Positions 26,253 through 33,640 are shown, counted from the stretch's first letter. The stretch is DNA of 64,000 bases from Veillonella sp. (GCF_041333735.1 NZ_JBGKFB010000001.1:861001-925000), one strand, 5' to 3'. Numbers and translations: made by a program. Notes: generated by a model not told the origin, from the sequence alone.

Positions 26253-27017
26253 ATGGTAGTATTAACAGAAAAGCAAATTAAATATGGCTTTGACTACTAT
26301 CATAAGGATGAGACACAGTTAAAATCTGTGGTTGAGGTTTCTGAATATGAAGGTGAAGACAGACTGATGATTAACTGCACTCAGCTAGATGCGCCTTATT
26401 CTGCCAAAGATAAGAAACGTATTTTACAGGAGTGGTGTAGTTTTTTACTAGAGAATCCGGATGCTTTTACAGAGCTTATGTTTTGCACAAGAATGCCCCA
26501 GAATTTATTTGATGCGGTATGTACCCAACGGAAACTCAAAAAATTACATATAAAATGGGGCGTCTATCCAGATATTTCAAAATTAGAGAACTTACAAGAA
26601 CTAGAATATTTACACATTGGATCCGGTAGAAGTGTATCGAGTTTAGAGCCTATATCAAAATTAGAAAAATTAGTGGCTCTGTCGATTGAGAACTTTCAAC
26701 AGATTGATGATTATACGCCATTAGCGCATTTGAAGCACCTTGAAAGTCTTGCTCTAGAAGGAGATTTCGCGGCTCCTAAAATTCTTAAGGTTCAATCCTT
26801 AGACTTTTTACGCCATATGAAACAGTTGCGCTTTTTTAGCTTTTTAACGGCAAAGGTGATAGATAAAGACTACTCTCCCATTTTAGAACTTAATAATTTA
26901 GAATATCTTACATTAAAGTCTTGTAAAGAGGTTAAGCAGTTGTATCCTCAATTCGTTAAACTGCCAAAATTAAAATATGGTACAGTTTTAGAACGACCAG
27001 AATTATATGAGAAATAA
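26253..27017 (+). CDS. Leucine-rich-repeat protein
   Basis: 254 residues from the ATG behind GATGAGG; in-frame starts at 26190, 26196 and 26238 are also possible and cannot be excluded. The first 100 residues are an unrecognised domain. From about residue 105 there are 22-24-residue leucine-rich repeats of the internalin-like kind (LKKLHIKWGVYPDISKLENLQ, LEYLHIG, LVALSIENFQQID, LESLALEG, LEYLTLKSC). No signal peptide, so it acts in the cytoplasm, probably by protein binding. Cluster context suggests an immunity or toxin-sensing role (inference). Confidence 0.72.
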   Translation: MVVLTEKQIKYGFDYYHKDETQLKSVVEVSEYEGEDRLMINCTQLDAPYSAKDKKRILQEWCSFLLENPDAFTELMFCTRMPQNLFDAVCTQRKLKKLHIKWGVYPDISKLENLQELEYLHIGSGRSVSSLEPISKLEKLVALSIENFQQIDDYTPLAHLKHLESLALEGDFAAPKILKVQSLDFLRHMKQLRFFSFLTAKVIDKDYSPILELNNLEYLTLKSCKEVKQLYPQFVKLPKLKYGTVLERPELYEK

Positions 27018-27074
27018 GGCTTGAAATATAAGTCATGAGCTATAACTTATAAGCCATAAAAGGGAGTAATCATA

Positions 27075-27362
27075 ATGGATAAAGCGCGTAAAAAGGAATT
27101 ATTAAAAGCTTATGCAGACGAGCAAAGGCAATCGTTTAAAGATAGTTTACCTATGGATGAAGAGTTATTTTGGCAATTATTTGATTATGTAGACGAGAAA
27201 TTAGAGACCAATGACGGTTGCGATCATAGTCTGACTTTCACAAGAGAGTTTTTAGAAAAACAAAAGGTAGATGTTGAAAGTGTACTAGACTGGATTATCA
27301 ACGAAGGTGGCGGTTGTGATTGCGAGGTTCTCTACAATGTAGAAGAGAGATTTGAAGAGTAA
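27075..27362 (+). CDS. DUF2695 protein
   Basis: 95 residues. ELFWQLFDYVDEKLETNDGCDHSLTFTREFL and VESVLDWIINEGGGCDCEVLYNVEERF match the DUF2695 pattern CDH-L--T--FL ... GG-CDCEVL-NV. The conserved Cys/His residues suggest a metal site (inference). A GGGAG site lies 8 nt before the ATG. It is the last gene of the cluster; a 137-base AT-rich gap with nothing visible separates it from the convergent oxidoreductase. Confidence 0.8.
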   Translation: MDKARKKELLKAYADEQRQSFKDSLPMDEELFWQLFDYVDEKLETNDGCDHSLTFTREFLEKQKVDVESVLDWIINEGGGCDCEVLYNVEERFEE

Positions 27363-27499
27363 TATCTATGTAATTGGGGAGATCTTCGTATACAGCTTGT
27401 TTTTGATTTAGAGCAAACTGTAAGCAGTCTAATGTAAATTTATTTGTGATTTTGGCAACCAAGTAATCTTTGGTAAAAAATCATAGTATACTAGAAACT

Positions 27500-28066
27500 T
27501 TATATACTTCCGGCGATGTTAGCGATTTTGTCTAAGAAGCGCCGGCGTTTTTCATCTGAGCTGTTTTCTGTGCCCGCTAACTGGGTATGTGTAACCGGTT
27601 TGAAACCGCAGGATTTTAGTACTTGATCTTTCATGACTTTGCCGTAGTCTTGTATAAATAGCGTTACAAAGGATGGCGTGTTGTGGGTGGTGATGATCCA
27701 AGCGGATTTTCCTTGTAAATGACCTATAAGGCCTCTTTTACCATATGAATAGGCAAAGCCCGCTGTAAATACGCGATCGATAAAGCCTTTGAGTATAGCT
27801 GGCATGCCGCCCCACCAAATAGGGTAGATAAAGATGATATGGTCCGCCCAAGTAATCAAATTACGATACTTTTCCATGTCCGGCACAGTGCTTAAATCTC
27901 GACGTTTGTGCGTGTCATCAAATCGCAATACAGGATCGAATTGCTCCTCATATAGATCCAAGGTTTTTACATTGTGGTCTTTTGAAAGATTCTGCTGCAC
28001 TACTTTCAGAATAGCACTATTAAAACTTTGATGATTAGGATAGGTGTAAATGATTAAAATGTTCAT
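27500..28066 (-). CDS. NAD(P)H-dependent flavodoxin-fold oxidoreductase
   Basis: 188 residues of the MdaB/KefF/quinone reductase fold. NILIIYTYPNHQSFNSAI is the first strand and phosphate loop for FMN/FAD. FIYPIWWGGMPAILKGFIDRVFTAGFAYSY is the family core around the flavin ring. Two-electron reduction of quinones or disulfides is likely; the natural substrate is unknown. It stands alone on the minus strand and faces away from the ECF gene. Confidence 0.88.
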   Translation of the reverse strand: MNILIIYTYPNHQSFNSAILKVVQQNLSKDHNVKTLDLYEEQFDPVLRFDDTHKRRDLSTVPDMEKYRNLITWADHIIFIYPIWWGGMPAILKGFIDRVFTAGFAYSYGKRGLIGHLQGKSAWIITTHNTPSFVTLFIQDYGKVMKDQVLKSCGFKPVTHTQLAGTENSSDEKRRRFLDKIANIAGSI

Positions 28067-28245
28067 GGCTAGTTCCTTTCTGATTAATTATCGTTGCTTG
28101 AGAGAATCTGTATAATAAAATGGTATCTATATTAAGTTAAAGTCTAGTGAAGAACATTTATTCTGAAAGTAAATGACGATAGAATTTGCTGAGGATGTAT
28201 TGTTAATTCCTTGTATTTGCAAGTGTTACCATAAAGGTTTATAGT

Positions 28246-28283
28246 ATAGGCATGTGATGTAATTATTCACATGCCTATTTTCT
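28246..28283 (+). promoter_or_regulatory. Terminator-like hairpin in the leader of the ECF gene (candidate attenuator)
   Basis: ATAGGCATGTG (28246-28256) pairs with CACATGCCTAT (28268-28278), followed by TTTTCTTT. It is only 17 bases before the start codon region and ahead of the AAGGAGG site at 28288-28294, the position of a riboswitch expression platform. No known aptamer is recognisable in the 150 bases upstream. Confidence 0.5.
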
Positions 28284-28299
28284 TTATAAGGAGGACGCT

Positions 28300-28797
28300 A
28301 TGCAACACGTTCAAACCCGCAGTACTACATCCGCGTTAGTACTCACAGCCGTATTGATTGCCCTCGCTACATTGCTTACAATGTATACGAAAATTCCAGT
28401 ACCTGGCATACGCGGCTATTTCAATGTTGGAGATGTCGTTATCATGACATCCGCTTTATTATTAGGTCGAAAATATGGTGCCTATATCGGTGCTATTGGC
28501 CCAGCGCTAGCTGATTTGTTCCTTGGCTACGCAGTTTTTGTACCAATCACCTTTGTGGTGAAAGGCATTGAAGGCTATCTTGTCGGGACTGTCTATAACA
28601 ATAAGACAACTACCTCTGCGTTGGTAGCAACTGTCGTAGGTGGTATTATTATCGTAGCAGGCTACTTCATCGCCGAATACTTCGTATTTGATCCAGGCGT
28701 AGCCATTGCCGGTATTTTAACTAACACCATTCAAGCCGTTATGAGCGTTATCGTGAGCATGATACTCTATGCGATTTTGCGTAAACGATTGGGATAG
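28300..28797 (+). CDS. ECF transporter S component
   Basis: 165 residues, about five or six membrane helices. The family block YFNVGDVVIMTSALLLGRKYGAYIGAIGPALADLFLGYAVFVPITFVVKGIEGYLVG is typical of the ECF riboflavin-type S component group (formerly DUF1393). It should pair with a shared EcfT-EcfAA' module encoded elsewhere. Substrate is not determinable; vitamins or their precursors are usual. The hairpin in the leader hints at ligand-controlled expression. Confidence 0.85.
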   Translation: MQHVQTRSTTSALVLTAVLIALATLLTMYTKIPVPGIRGYFNVGDVVIMTSALLLGRKYGAYIGAIGPALADLFLGYAVFVPITFVVKGIEGYLVGTVYNNKTTTSALVATVVGGIIIVAGYFIAEYFVFDPGVAIAGILTNTIQAVMSVIVSMILYAILRKRLG

Positions 28798-28815
28798 GAT
28801 TACTGATTCACAATT

Positions 28816-28846
28816 CATATACAAATTATGATGTAATTTGTATATG
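28816..28846 (+). promoter_or_regulatory. Inverted repeat operator before the Phd-type gene
   Basis: CATATACAAATTA, 5-base spacer, TAATTTGTATATG: perfect 13-base arms. The right arm ends directly at the AGGAGG ribosome site. Antitoxins of this class bind such palindromes to repress their own operon. Confidence 0.75.
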
Positions 28847-28859
28847 AGGAGGTGCTTTT

Positions 28860-29141
28860 ATGGGGTTATTACGTGAAAGTATCCGACCATCGTCGGATTT
28901 AAGAAATAAATATAATGAAATCTCTACAGTTTTGAAAACAAGGGATGAAGCTTGTATTATGACGGTGAATGGTCGTGGTGATACGGTATGTATGGGATAT
29001 GAAACCTATAATAAATTGAAAGCACAGATAGAATTATTAGAGGCTATTGCATTGGCTGAGGAAGACGAACGAAAAGGTAGAATGGGTCCTATTGAGGATA
29101 CTTTTTTCAGCATAGAACAGTTGTTAGCTGAGGCCGAATAG
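28860..29141 (+). CDS. Phd/YefM-family antitoxin without a visible toxin
   Basis: 93 residues. IRPSSDLRNKYNEISTVLKTRDEACIMTVNGRGDTVCMGYETYNKLKAQIELLEAI is the Phd/YefM fold: DNA-binding dimer followed by a disordered toxin-binding tail. A palindrome overlaps the promoter/RBS. No RelE, Doc or YoeB-like gene follows: the next feature is a terminator and a convergent CMD gene. It may be an orphan, or act on a toxin elsewhere. Confidence 0.85.
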   Translation: MGLLRESIRPSSDLRNKYNEISTVLKTRDEACIMTVNGRGDTVCMGYETYNKLKAQIELLEAIALAEEDERKGRMGPIEDTFFSIEQLLAEAE

Positions 29142-29158
29142 TTATGGTATAGATGAAT

Positions 29159-29190
29159 AAAGGGAGGCTCCGTTCTGAGTCTCCCTTTGT
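29159..29190 (+). terminator. Terminator between the Phd-type and CMD genes
   Basis: AAAGGGAG (29159-29166) with CTCCCTTT (29181-29188); an inner GGCTC/GAGTC pairing extends the stem. A/T runs on both sides allow it to serve both convergent genes. Confidence 0.7.
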
Positions 29191-29246
29191 TAGTTATAAA
29201 TAGACTAATATTTAGTAATAGATTTTTTGTTGCGGTCGTTCCTTAA

Positions 29247-29624
29247 TTACAGTATGTTGCGTTCTTCAAAGATCGCTTTCACCGTAAACAGTGCGTTCAG
29301 CACGCGTGGAAATCCCGCATAGGGGATGCAGTGGGTACAGACCTCTACGATTTGCTCGGGCGCAATACCGACATTGAGTGCCGCATTGGTGTGTACTTTC
29401 AGCTGTGCCTCGCAACCGCCCAGCGTTAAAAGGGATGCGAGCGTAATCAGTTCCCGTTCCTTGAAATCCAGATTGGGGCGCGTGTAGATGTCGCCGAATA
29501 GCTCGACTAATAAATCGGCTATGGCCGGTGAAATCTCTTGAATTGTGTTATACACCTCCTCGCCGTGCAGTCCGTCAATTTGTTTCAATGTGTTCATACC
29601 AATGTTAAAACGTGTTTCTTTCAT
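29247..29624 (-). CDS. Carboxymuconolactone decarboxylase (CMD/AhpD-like) family protein
   Basis: 125 residues, all-helical. RELITLASLLTLGGCEAQLKVHTNAALNVG and EQIVEVCTHCIPYAGFPRVLNALF are the CMD core. A CxxC (CTHC) stands where AhpD-type peroxidase partners carry redox cysteines, so a thiol redox role is as likely as lyase chemistry. It is divergent from a MerR-type gene, with a MerR-style 19-bp-spaced promoter between them. Confidence 0.87.
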   Translation of the reverse strand: MKETRFNIGMNTLKQIDGLHGEEVYNTIQEISPAIADLLVELFGDIYTRPNLDFKERELITLASLLTLGGCEAQLKVHTNAALNVGIAPEQIVEVCTHCIPYAGFPRVLNALFTVKAIFEERNIL

Positions 29625-29647
29625 AATTATTACCTCCGTCTAGACGT

Positions 29648-29678
29648 ATGATATATGCTCGAGTATACTTGAGGTCAA
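29648..29678 (-). promoter_or_regulatory. MerR-type promoter of the CMD gene
   Basis: On the minus strand, TTGACC (29673-29678), a 19-bp spacer and TATCAT (29648-29653). The spacer holds the near-perfect palindrome CTCAAGTATACTCGAG (7 of 8 pairs). A 19-bp spacer with a dyad inside is the signature of promoters that MerR proteins activate by untwisting DNA. Confidence 0.78.
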
Positions 29679-29690
29679 GGTGGTGAAAGT

Positions 29691-30053
29691 ATGAAAATCG
29701 GTGAATTTTCAAAATTGGTGGGACTGTCTATTTCTACATTGCGATATTACGAGGATCAAGGGTTCCTTCACATTGAGCGACAGAACGGCATTCGCAATTA
29801 CCATGCGGAGGATGTGGGTTTTGTGCAGTTTATAAAACGCTTGAAAGACATGGGAATGCCGCTTGCGAATATCAAGCGATATGCGGACTTACGGTATGCC
29901 GGATCTCATACGGTCCATGAAAGAATGACACTGTTGCAGGAACACTATCGATTTATTGAGGCCGAAATCAAACGATTGGAAGGCTATAAGAATAATCTTG
30001 AAGATAAGTTGGATTTGTATGAAACTTTAGTAAAGAAAAATGAGATTGATTAG
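29691..30053 (+). CDS. MerR-family regulator
   Basis: 120 residues. MKIGEFSKLVGLSISTLRYYEDQGFL is the winged helix-turn-helix, RNYHAEDVGFVQFIKRLKDMGMPLANIKRYADLR the second helical part, followed by a dimerising coiled coil (YRFIEAEIKRLEGYKNNLEDKLDLYETLVKK). There is no effector domain or cysteine set for metals, as in many redox- or aldehyde-sensing small MerR proteins. It should control the divergent CMD gene and itself. Confidence 0.9.
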   Translation: MKIGEFSKLVGLSISTLRYYEDQGFLHIERQNGIRNYHAEDVGFVQFIKRLKDMGMPLANIKRYADLRYAGSHTVHERMTLLQEHYRFIEAEIKRLEGYKNNLEDKLDLYETLVKKNEID

Positions 30054-30093
30054 GTTTTTTATTGTAGATGGTATATAGCACTTGTATCAATAT

Positions 30094-30109
30094 GGAGGTA
30101 GGTACCTCC
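30094..30109. repeat. Perfect palindrome upstream of the antisense promoter
   Basis: GGAGGTA-GG-TACCTCC, 7-base arms. It has no T run on either side, so an operator is more likely than a terminator. It is 13 bases before the -35 box at 30123. Confidence 0.45.
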
Positions 30110-30122
30110 TATTAATCATAAT

Positions 30123-30290
30123 TTGACGATATATGGTATTCAACCTATAATATGAGTAGATAGCCGAGCGAGTAGAGACGTCAGGCTCATCTCAAAAAAC
30201 TGAAAAAATCAGGAAATGGCCTTTTCGTTTTATCTAGCTACGAGCTGTAACGAAGGGCTATTTGCTTTTTGTAAAGCAAATAAGGGCAAT
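30123..30290 (+). ncRNA. Candidate antisense RNA opposing the holin-like toxin mRNA
   Basis: A near-consensus promoter, TTGACG (30123-30128), 17 bp, TATAAT (30146-30151), would start RNA near 30158. No protein is encoded in this direction. Transcription runs against the 3' part of the toxin mRNA on the minus strand, as RatA does against txpA in Bacillus. The RNA can form GCCTTTTCGTT/AACGAAGGGC and TATTTGCTTT/AAAGCAAATA stems. The 3' end is not defined; 30290 is a guess. Confidence 0.45.
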
Positions 30291-30359
30291 AAGTGAGCCG
30301 AATGAAATGAGAATTGTCAAAATATCTATGACAATTGATAAAATTTCAAAATCACTCAT
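30258..30359 (-). CDS. Holin-like small toxin, 33 residues (type I toxin candidate)
   Basis: The peptide starts MSDFEILSIVIDILTILI and ends CFTKSK: acidic start, a single hydrophobic helix of about 22 residues, basic tail. This is the pattern of putative holin-like toxins and TxpA/BsrG-type membrane toxins. A strong site, AAGGGGGTG, lies 5 bases before the ATG. A minus-strand promoter sits at 30414-30442, leaving a leader of about 48 nt. An opposing promoter begins at 30123. An in-frame upstream extension exists but has no ribosome site. Confidence 0.72.
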   Translation of the reverse strand: MSDFEILSIVIDILTILISFGSLIALICFTKSK

Positions 30360-30413
30360 AGTTTCACCCCCTTCTAAAAAGAAGAGAGGCCCAACCTCGT
30401 CGGCTACACTATT

Positions 30414-30442
30414 ATTATAATGCGAACTAATATGCGATACAA
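30414..30442 (-). promoter_or_regulatory. Promoter of the holin-like toxin gene
   Basis: Minus strand TTGTAT (30437-30442), 17 bp, TATAAT (30414-30419). The leader contains a GAGG-TTGGG-CCTC hairpin 20-odd bases before the ribosome binding site. Confidence 0.65.
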
Positions 30443-30555
30443 TAAGCATTGATTAATAGAGATATAACTATTTTATAGAGTAGTTATAATGTTTTAGTGG
30501 AATATGTGTTATATGGTATAATACTTTCATTATGTAGTGAGAAAAGGAGATCTAA

Positions 30556-30900
30556 ATGGCAAATTTACCTAACTGCCCTAAGTGTGGCGACGAGTACACA
30601 TACGAAGACGGTCATATGTTTATCTGCCCTATGTGTGGCAATGAATGGACAGCAGCTGACGCACAAGCTGCAGCTGAAGCAGGTATCATTCGCGATGCTA
30701 ACGGCAACGAGCTAGCTGATGGCGATACAGTTGTTGTTGTAAAAGACCTCAAAGTAAAAGGTGCGGGCATCTTGAAACAAGGTACGCGCGTAAAAAATAT
30801 TCGTCTCATCACTGATGCTAGTGATGGCCACGATATCGATTGCAAAATCGATGGTTTCGGTGCGATGGCATTGAAATCCGAAATGGTTAAGAAAATCTAA
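30556..30900 (+). CDS. PhnA/YjdM-type zinc ribbon protein
   Basis: 114 residues. Two CxxC knuckles (CPKCGDEYTYEDGHMFICPMCGNEW, residues 7-31) form a zinc ribbon, followed by the PhnA domain (RDANGNELADGDTVVVVKDLKVKGAG...LKQGTRVKNIRL). Despite the old name it is not the phosphonoacetate hydrolase; its cellular role is unknown. Usual length, RBS AAAGGAG, own promoter (GGTATAAT near 30515). Confidence 0.92.
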   Translation: MANLPNCPKCGDEYTYEDGHMFICPMCGNEWTAADAQAAAEAGIIRDANGNELADGDTVVVVKDLKVKGAGILKQGTRVKNIRLITDASDGHDIDCKIDGFGAMALKSEMVKKI

Positions 30901-30908
30901 TGTAAGCA

Positions 30909-30942
30909 ATCCCTACCGATATATTCGGTAGGGATTTTTTCA
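30909..30942 (+). terminator. phnA-type gene terminator
   Basis: ATCCCTACCGA (30909-30919) with TCGGTAGGGAT (30925-30935), then six T. Confidence 0.9.
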
Positions 30943-31007
30943 TATCATAAATGATATAATCAACGTATACTGCGTGTAGCGTGAGAATATTTAATCGAGA
31001 GGAAACT

Positions 31008-31403
31008 ATGTTAAAACGTGTTGTGTTACTGGCCTTATTGGCTTCTACGATGGGAACTGTTAGTTCTTTGGCGGCTGATTTAAAGCCTACAGATAAGCGT
31101 GCCTATGAATTACAGCAACAAATCTCTTATAATGTCATCATTCCTAGTGAGGCTTTCAAAACGAGCGCTGACGGTACCTTGATTGTTCCAGTGGAAATTA
31201 AGACTGATGATAAGGGTAATATTGTGGCCGTTGAAGCAGGGCCTAATAATTGGAAATTAGATCGAGAGGCTTACCCTATCTTTGAAGAGGCTGCCAAAGA
31301 GGCGGCTTGGAATACAAAGCATGTCGATACAGAGGAAGAGTTGGTGATAACCATTCCAGTTAGTATTGTTATGTTATCCGGAGATAAGCCTAAGAAAAAA
31401 TAA
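31008..31403 (+). CDS. Small secreted protein, possibly TonB C-terminal-like
   Basis: 131 residues from the ATG behind CGAGAGGAAA. A Sec signal peptide ends SSLAA at about residue 21. The mature part has a beta-alpha-beta look, GTLIVPVEIKTDDKGNIVAVEAGPN...FEEAAKEAAWNTKHV...LVITIPVSIVM, that recalls the TonB C-terminal fold (periplasmic, protein-binding). That resemblance is by eye only. The next gene, pgpA-like, begins 10 bases after the stop, so they share a transcript. Confidence 0.65.
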   Translation: MLKRVVLLALLASTMGTVSSLAADLKPTDKRAYELQQQISYNVIIPSEAFKTSADGTLIVPVEIKTDDKGNIVAVEAGPNNWKLDREAYPIFEEAAKEAAWNTKHVDTEEELVITIPVSIVMLSGDKPKKK

Positions 31404-31413
31404 AGGAGCACTT

Positions 31414-31932
31414 ATGGAATCTACAAAAGATTTAGAGAAATATACGTATGACTTACTGGCGGAGCGTGGCGTTACGCTAGAGGATATTGCAGAGCTCGTT
31501 TTATACGTTCAAAAACCATATATGCCGAATTTAAAGATTGAAGAGTGCCGTGAGCATGTGGTGTCCGTGCTTTCAAAACGAGAGGTACACAATGCGATTA
31601 TTACGGGCATCGAGCTCGACAAGTTAACGGAACAAAATAAATTGTCTCAGCCGTTGCAACACATTTTGGCTAATGATGAAAGCCTCTATGGCATCGATGA
31701 AATCTTGGCCTTTTCTATCGTTAATCTGTACGGCTCTATTGGCTTTACGAACTATGGCTATTTAGACAAGGTAAAGCCGGGTATTATCAAAAAACTTGAT
31801 AGTAAAGAGGGCGGTCACTGCAATACATTCCTCGATGATCTTGTAGGCGCCGTAGCGGCCGCTGCAGCGGGGAAACTTGCTCATAACGAACCTCATCGGG
31901 TGCGCCATGCGTTGGCTGAGGGAAAAGAATAA
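31414..31932 (+). CDS. Phosphatidylglycerophosphatase A family protein (YutG-like)
   Basis: 172 residues from the ATG behind AAAGGAG; a longer in-frame start lies within the preceding gene. AFSIVNLYGSIGFTNYGYLDKVKPGII and the C-terminal CNTFLDDLVGAVAAAAAGKLAH block are the soluble Firmicute PgpA/YutG type. Members dephosphorylate phosphatidylglycerophosphate to phosphatidylglycerol, or act on related phosphates. No membrane helices. Confidence 0.85.
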   Translation: MESTKDLEKYTYDLLAERGVTLEDIAELVLYVQKPYMPNLKIEECREHVVSVLSKREVHNAIITGIELDKLTEQNKLSQPLQHILANDESLYGIDEILAFSIVNLYGSIGFTNYGYLDKVKPGIIKKLDSKEGGHCNTFLDDLVGAVAAAAAGKLAHNEPHRVRHALAEGKE

Positions 31933-32026
31933 ACGCCTGCTATTGAAGTTATCTAGAATTAAGAGTATAACTAGTAGTGTAGTGAATAATTAATGTATTC
32001 TTTGTAGACTATATACAGGAGGAACT

Positions 32027-32566
32027 ATGCAAAAGGTTCTGGTTGTTATCGATATGCAAAAAGATTTCGTAGATGGCGCCCTCGGTTCAGCGCAAGCACA
32101 GTTAATTGTAGACAATGTGCGCAAAAAAATTGAGAACTTTGACGGGCCTATCATATTTACACGCGATACACATGATACTAATTATCTTGAAAGCCAAGAG
32201 GGTAAGTTCTTACCTGTGACACATTGTGTGAAGAATACAGAAGGTTGGCATATTGTGTCTGGCTTAATCGAGGCAGCAGAAGGGCGTCCTATCATGAGCC
32301 CTGTATCCTTTATCGATAAGCCAAATTTTGGATCCTTTGAACTATTATCACGTTTGGAAGGTATGAATTCGGTGAACCCTATTGAGTCTATCACGCTCGT
32401 TGGTTTATGTACTGATATTTGCGTTGTTTCTAATGCGATTATACTGAAAGCAGGTTTGCCAGAAATCCCTGTTTACGTAGATTCTAGCTGCTGTGCTGGC
32501 GTTACGGAAGAATCCCATCAAGCAGCATTAACAACAATGAAAATGTGCCAATGTATCGTTGAATAA
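32027..32566 (+). CDS. Isochorismatase-family cysteine hydrolase, nicotinamidase-like
   Basis: 179 residues. VVIDMQKDFVDGALG holds the catalytic aspartate (D9), FTRDTHDTNYLESQEGKFLPVTHC the metal-site region, and LVGLCTDICVVSNAI the catalytic cysteine (GLCTDIC). This set is that of nicotinamidases (PncA), which make nicotinate for NAD salvage, but other amidases share it. The secreted nucleotide phosphatase at 10866 would fit the same salvage route, though it is far away. Confidence 0.85.
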   Translation: MQKVLVVIDMQKDFVDGALGSAQAQLIVDNVRKKIENFDGPIIFTRDTHDTNYLESQEGKFLPVTHCVKNTEGWHIVSGLIEAAEGRPIMSPVSFIDKPNFGSFELLSRLEGMNSVNPIESITLVGLCTDICVVSNAIILKAGLPEIPVYVDSSCCAGVTEESHQAALTTMKMCQCIVE

Positions 32567-32685
32567 TTATCTTGTTATCACTATAGTAGATTGAATTACA
32601 TCGGTGTATAGTGATTAACATATACTATTGATGCATAGTAAACATATAGCATTGATAATTAGAGTTTTATATTGGTAACGAACCC

Positions 32686-32715
32686 AAAGGCTATAGGATT
32701 TCCTATAGCCTTTTT
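32686..32715 (+). terminator. Terminator after the cysteine hydrolase gene
   Basis: AAAGGCTATAGGA (32686-32698) with TCCTATAGCCTTT (32701-32713), then TT. Confidence 0.85.
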
Positions 32716-32730
32716 CTATGGGTATTTACA

Positions 32731-32784
32731 TTGACGATTTTCTATATAGAGTGTACAATAAATGAAGAATGATAATTCATATCA
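32731..32784 (+). promoter_or_regulatory. sodA promoter with Fur-like box just downstream
   Basis: TTGACG (32731-32736), 17 bp, TACAAT (32754-32759); start near 32766. At 32770-32784, TGATAATTCATATCA matches the 7-1-7 Fur box TGATAAT-N-ATTATCA at 12 of 14 positions, with the left half perfect. The layout copies the katA promoter, where the box also begins a few bases after the start site. A leader of about 115 nt follows. Confidence 0.62.
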
Positions 32785-32881
32785 ATAATGAATAAAAGAT
32801 GCAGGTGCATCGAAACGCTTTCACAAGAACGATACGTACTGATACACATCGTTCCATGCCCTAAATTTAAGGAGGACTACT

Positions 32882-33502
32882 ATGAAACCTTTCGAACTCG
32901 CACCATTACCGTATGCTTACGATTATCTTGAGCCTGTTATCGACGCAGAAACAATGAAATTGCATCATGACAAGCACCATCAAGCGTATGTTAATAATTT
33001 GAACGCAGCTATCGCTAAATATCCTGATCTTGCCTATGGTTGCATAGATTGCATCCTCGGTGACATTGCTAATGTTCCGGAGGATATCCGTCAAGCAGTT
33101 ATCAACAACGGTGGTGGTCATAAGAATCACACTATGTTCTGGGACATCATGACAAAACCAGACACTTCTAAATTGGAAGGTCCTTTGAAAGAGGCTATCG
33201 ACGCTGATCTTGGTGGTTATGATGCTTTTGTTGAAAGCTTCTCCGCTGCTGCAGCAACACGCTTCGGCTCTGGTTGGGCATGGCTTGTGGTAAACAAAGA
33301 TGGCAAATTAGAAGTGACATCTACTGCGAACCAAGATAACCCTCTACTAGAAGGTAAAACAGCAATCCTTTGCTTAGACGTTTGGGAACATGCATATTAC
33401 TTGCATTACCAAAATCGTCGCCCAGATTACATTAAGGAATTCTTCCGCGTTATTAACTGGGATAAGGTTTCTGAAAACTACGAAAAAGCATTAAAAGGCT
33501 AA
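32882..33502 (+). CDS. sodA: Iron/manganese superoxide dismutase
   Basis: 206 residues, cytoplasmic. Metal ligands: the first His of LHHDKHHQAYV (H28), the His of HKNHTMFW, and D and H of LDVWEHAYYLHY. All are in place. Which metal it uses is not decidable here; GGGHKNHTMFW and FGSGWAWLV are shared by both forms. A two-cysteine stretch (CIDCILGDIANVP) lies in the helix that is usually LEELL. Removes superoxide; peroxide goes on to katA or the glutathione peroxidase. Confidence 0.96.
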   Translation: MKPFELAPLPYAYDYLEPVIDAETMKLHHDKHHQAYVNNLNAAIAKYPDLAYGCIDCILGDIANVPEDIRQAVINNGGGHKNHTMFWDIMTKPDTSKLEGPLKEAIDADLGGYDAFVESFSAAAATRFGSGWAWLVVNKDGKLEVTSTANQDNPLLEGKTAILCLDVWEHAYYLHYQNRRPDYIKEFFRVINWDKVSENYEKALKG

Positions 33503-33570
33503 ACCTTTCAAAACTAATAAATCTCTTAGAACTCTCATCTCTCTTAAAACTAGATACTTATGTTAATAGA

Positions 33571-33640
33571 TAACGGATAGTTGGTTCAAAGCATTCTAAA
33601 TGGTTAGATGTCTTTGCATACTCAGCTATCCGTTATTTTT
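33571..33640 (+). terminator. sodA terminator
   Basis: TAACGGATAG-TTG (33571-33583) pairs with CAG-CTATCCGTTA (33623-33635), then T run. The 39-nt loop is unusually long. The 200 bases from here to 33842 are AT-rich with no gene seen. Confidence 0.72.
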
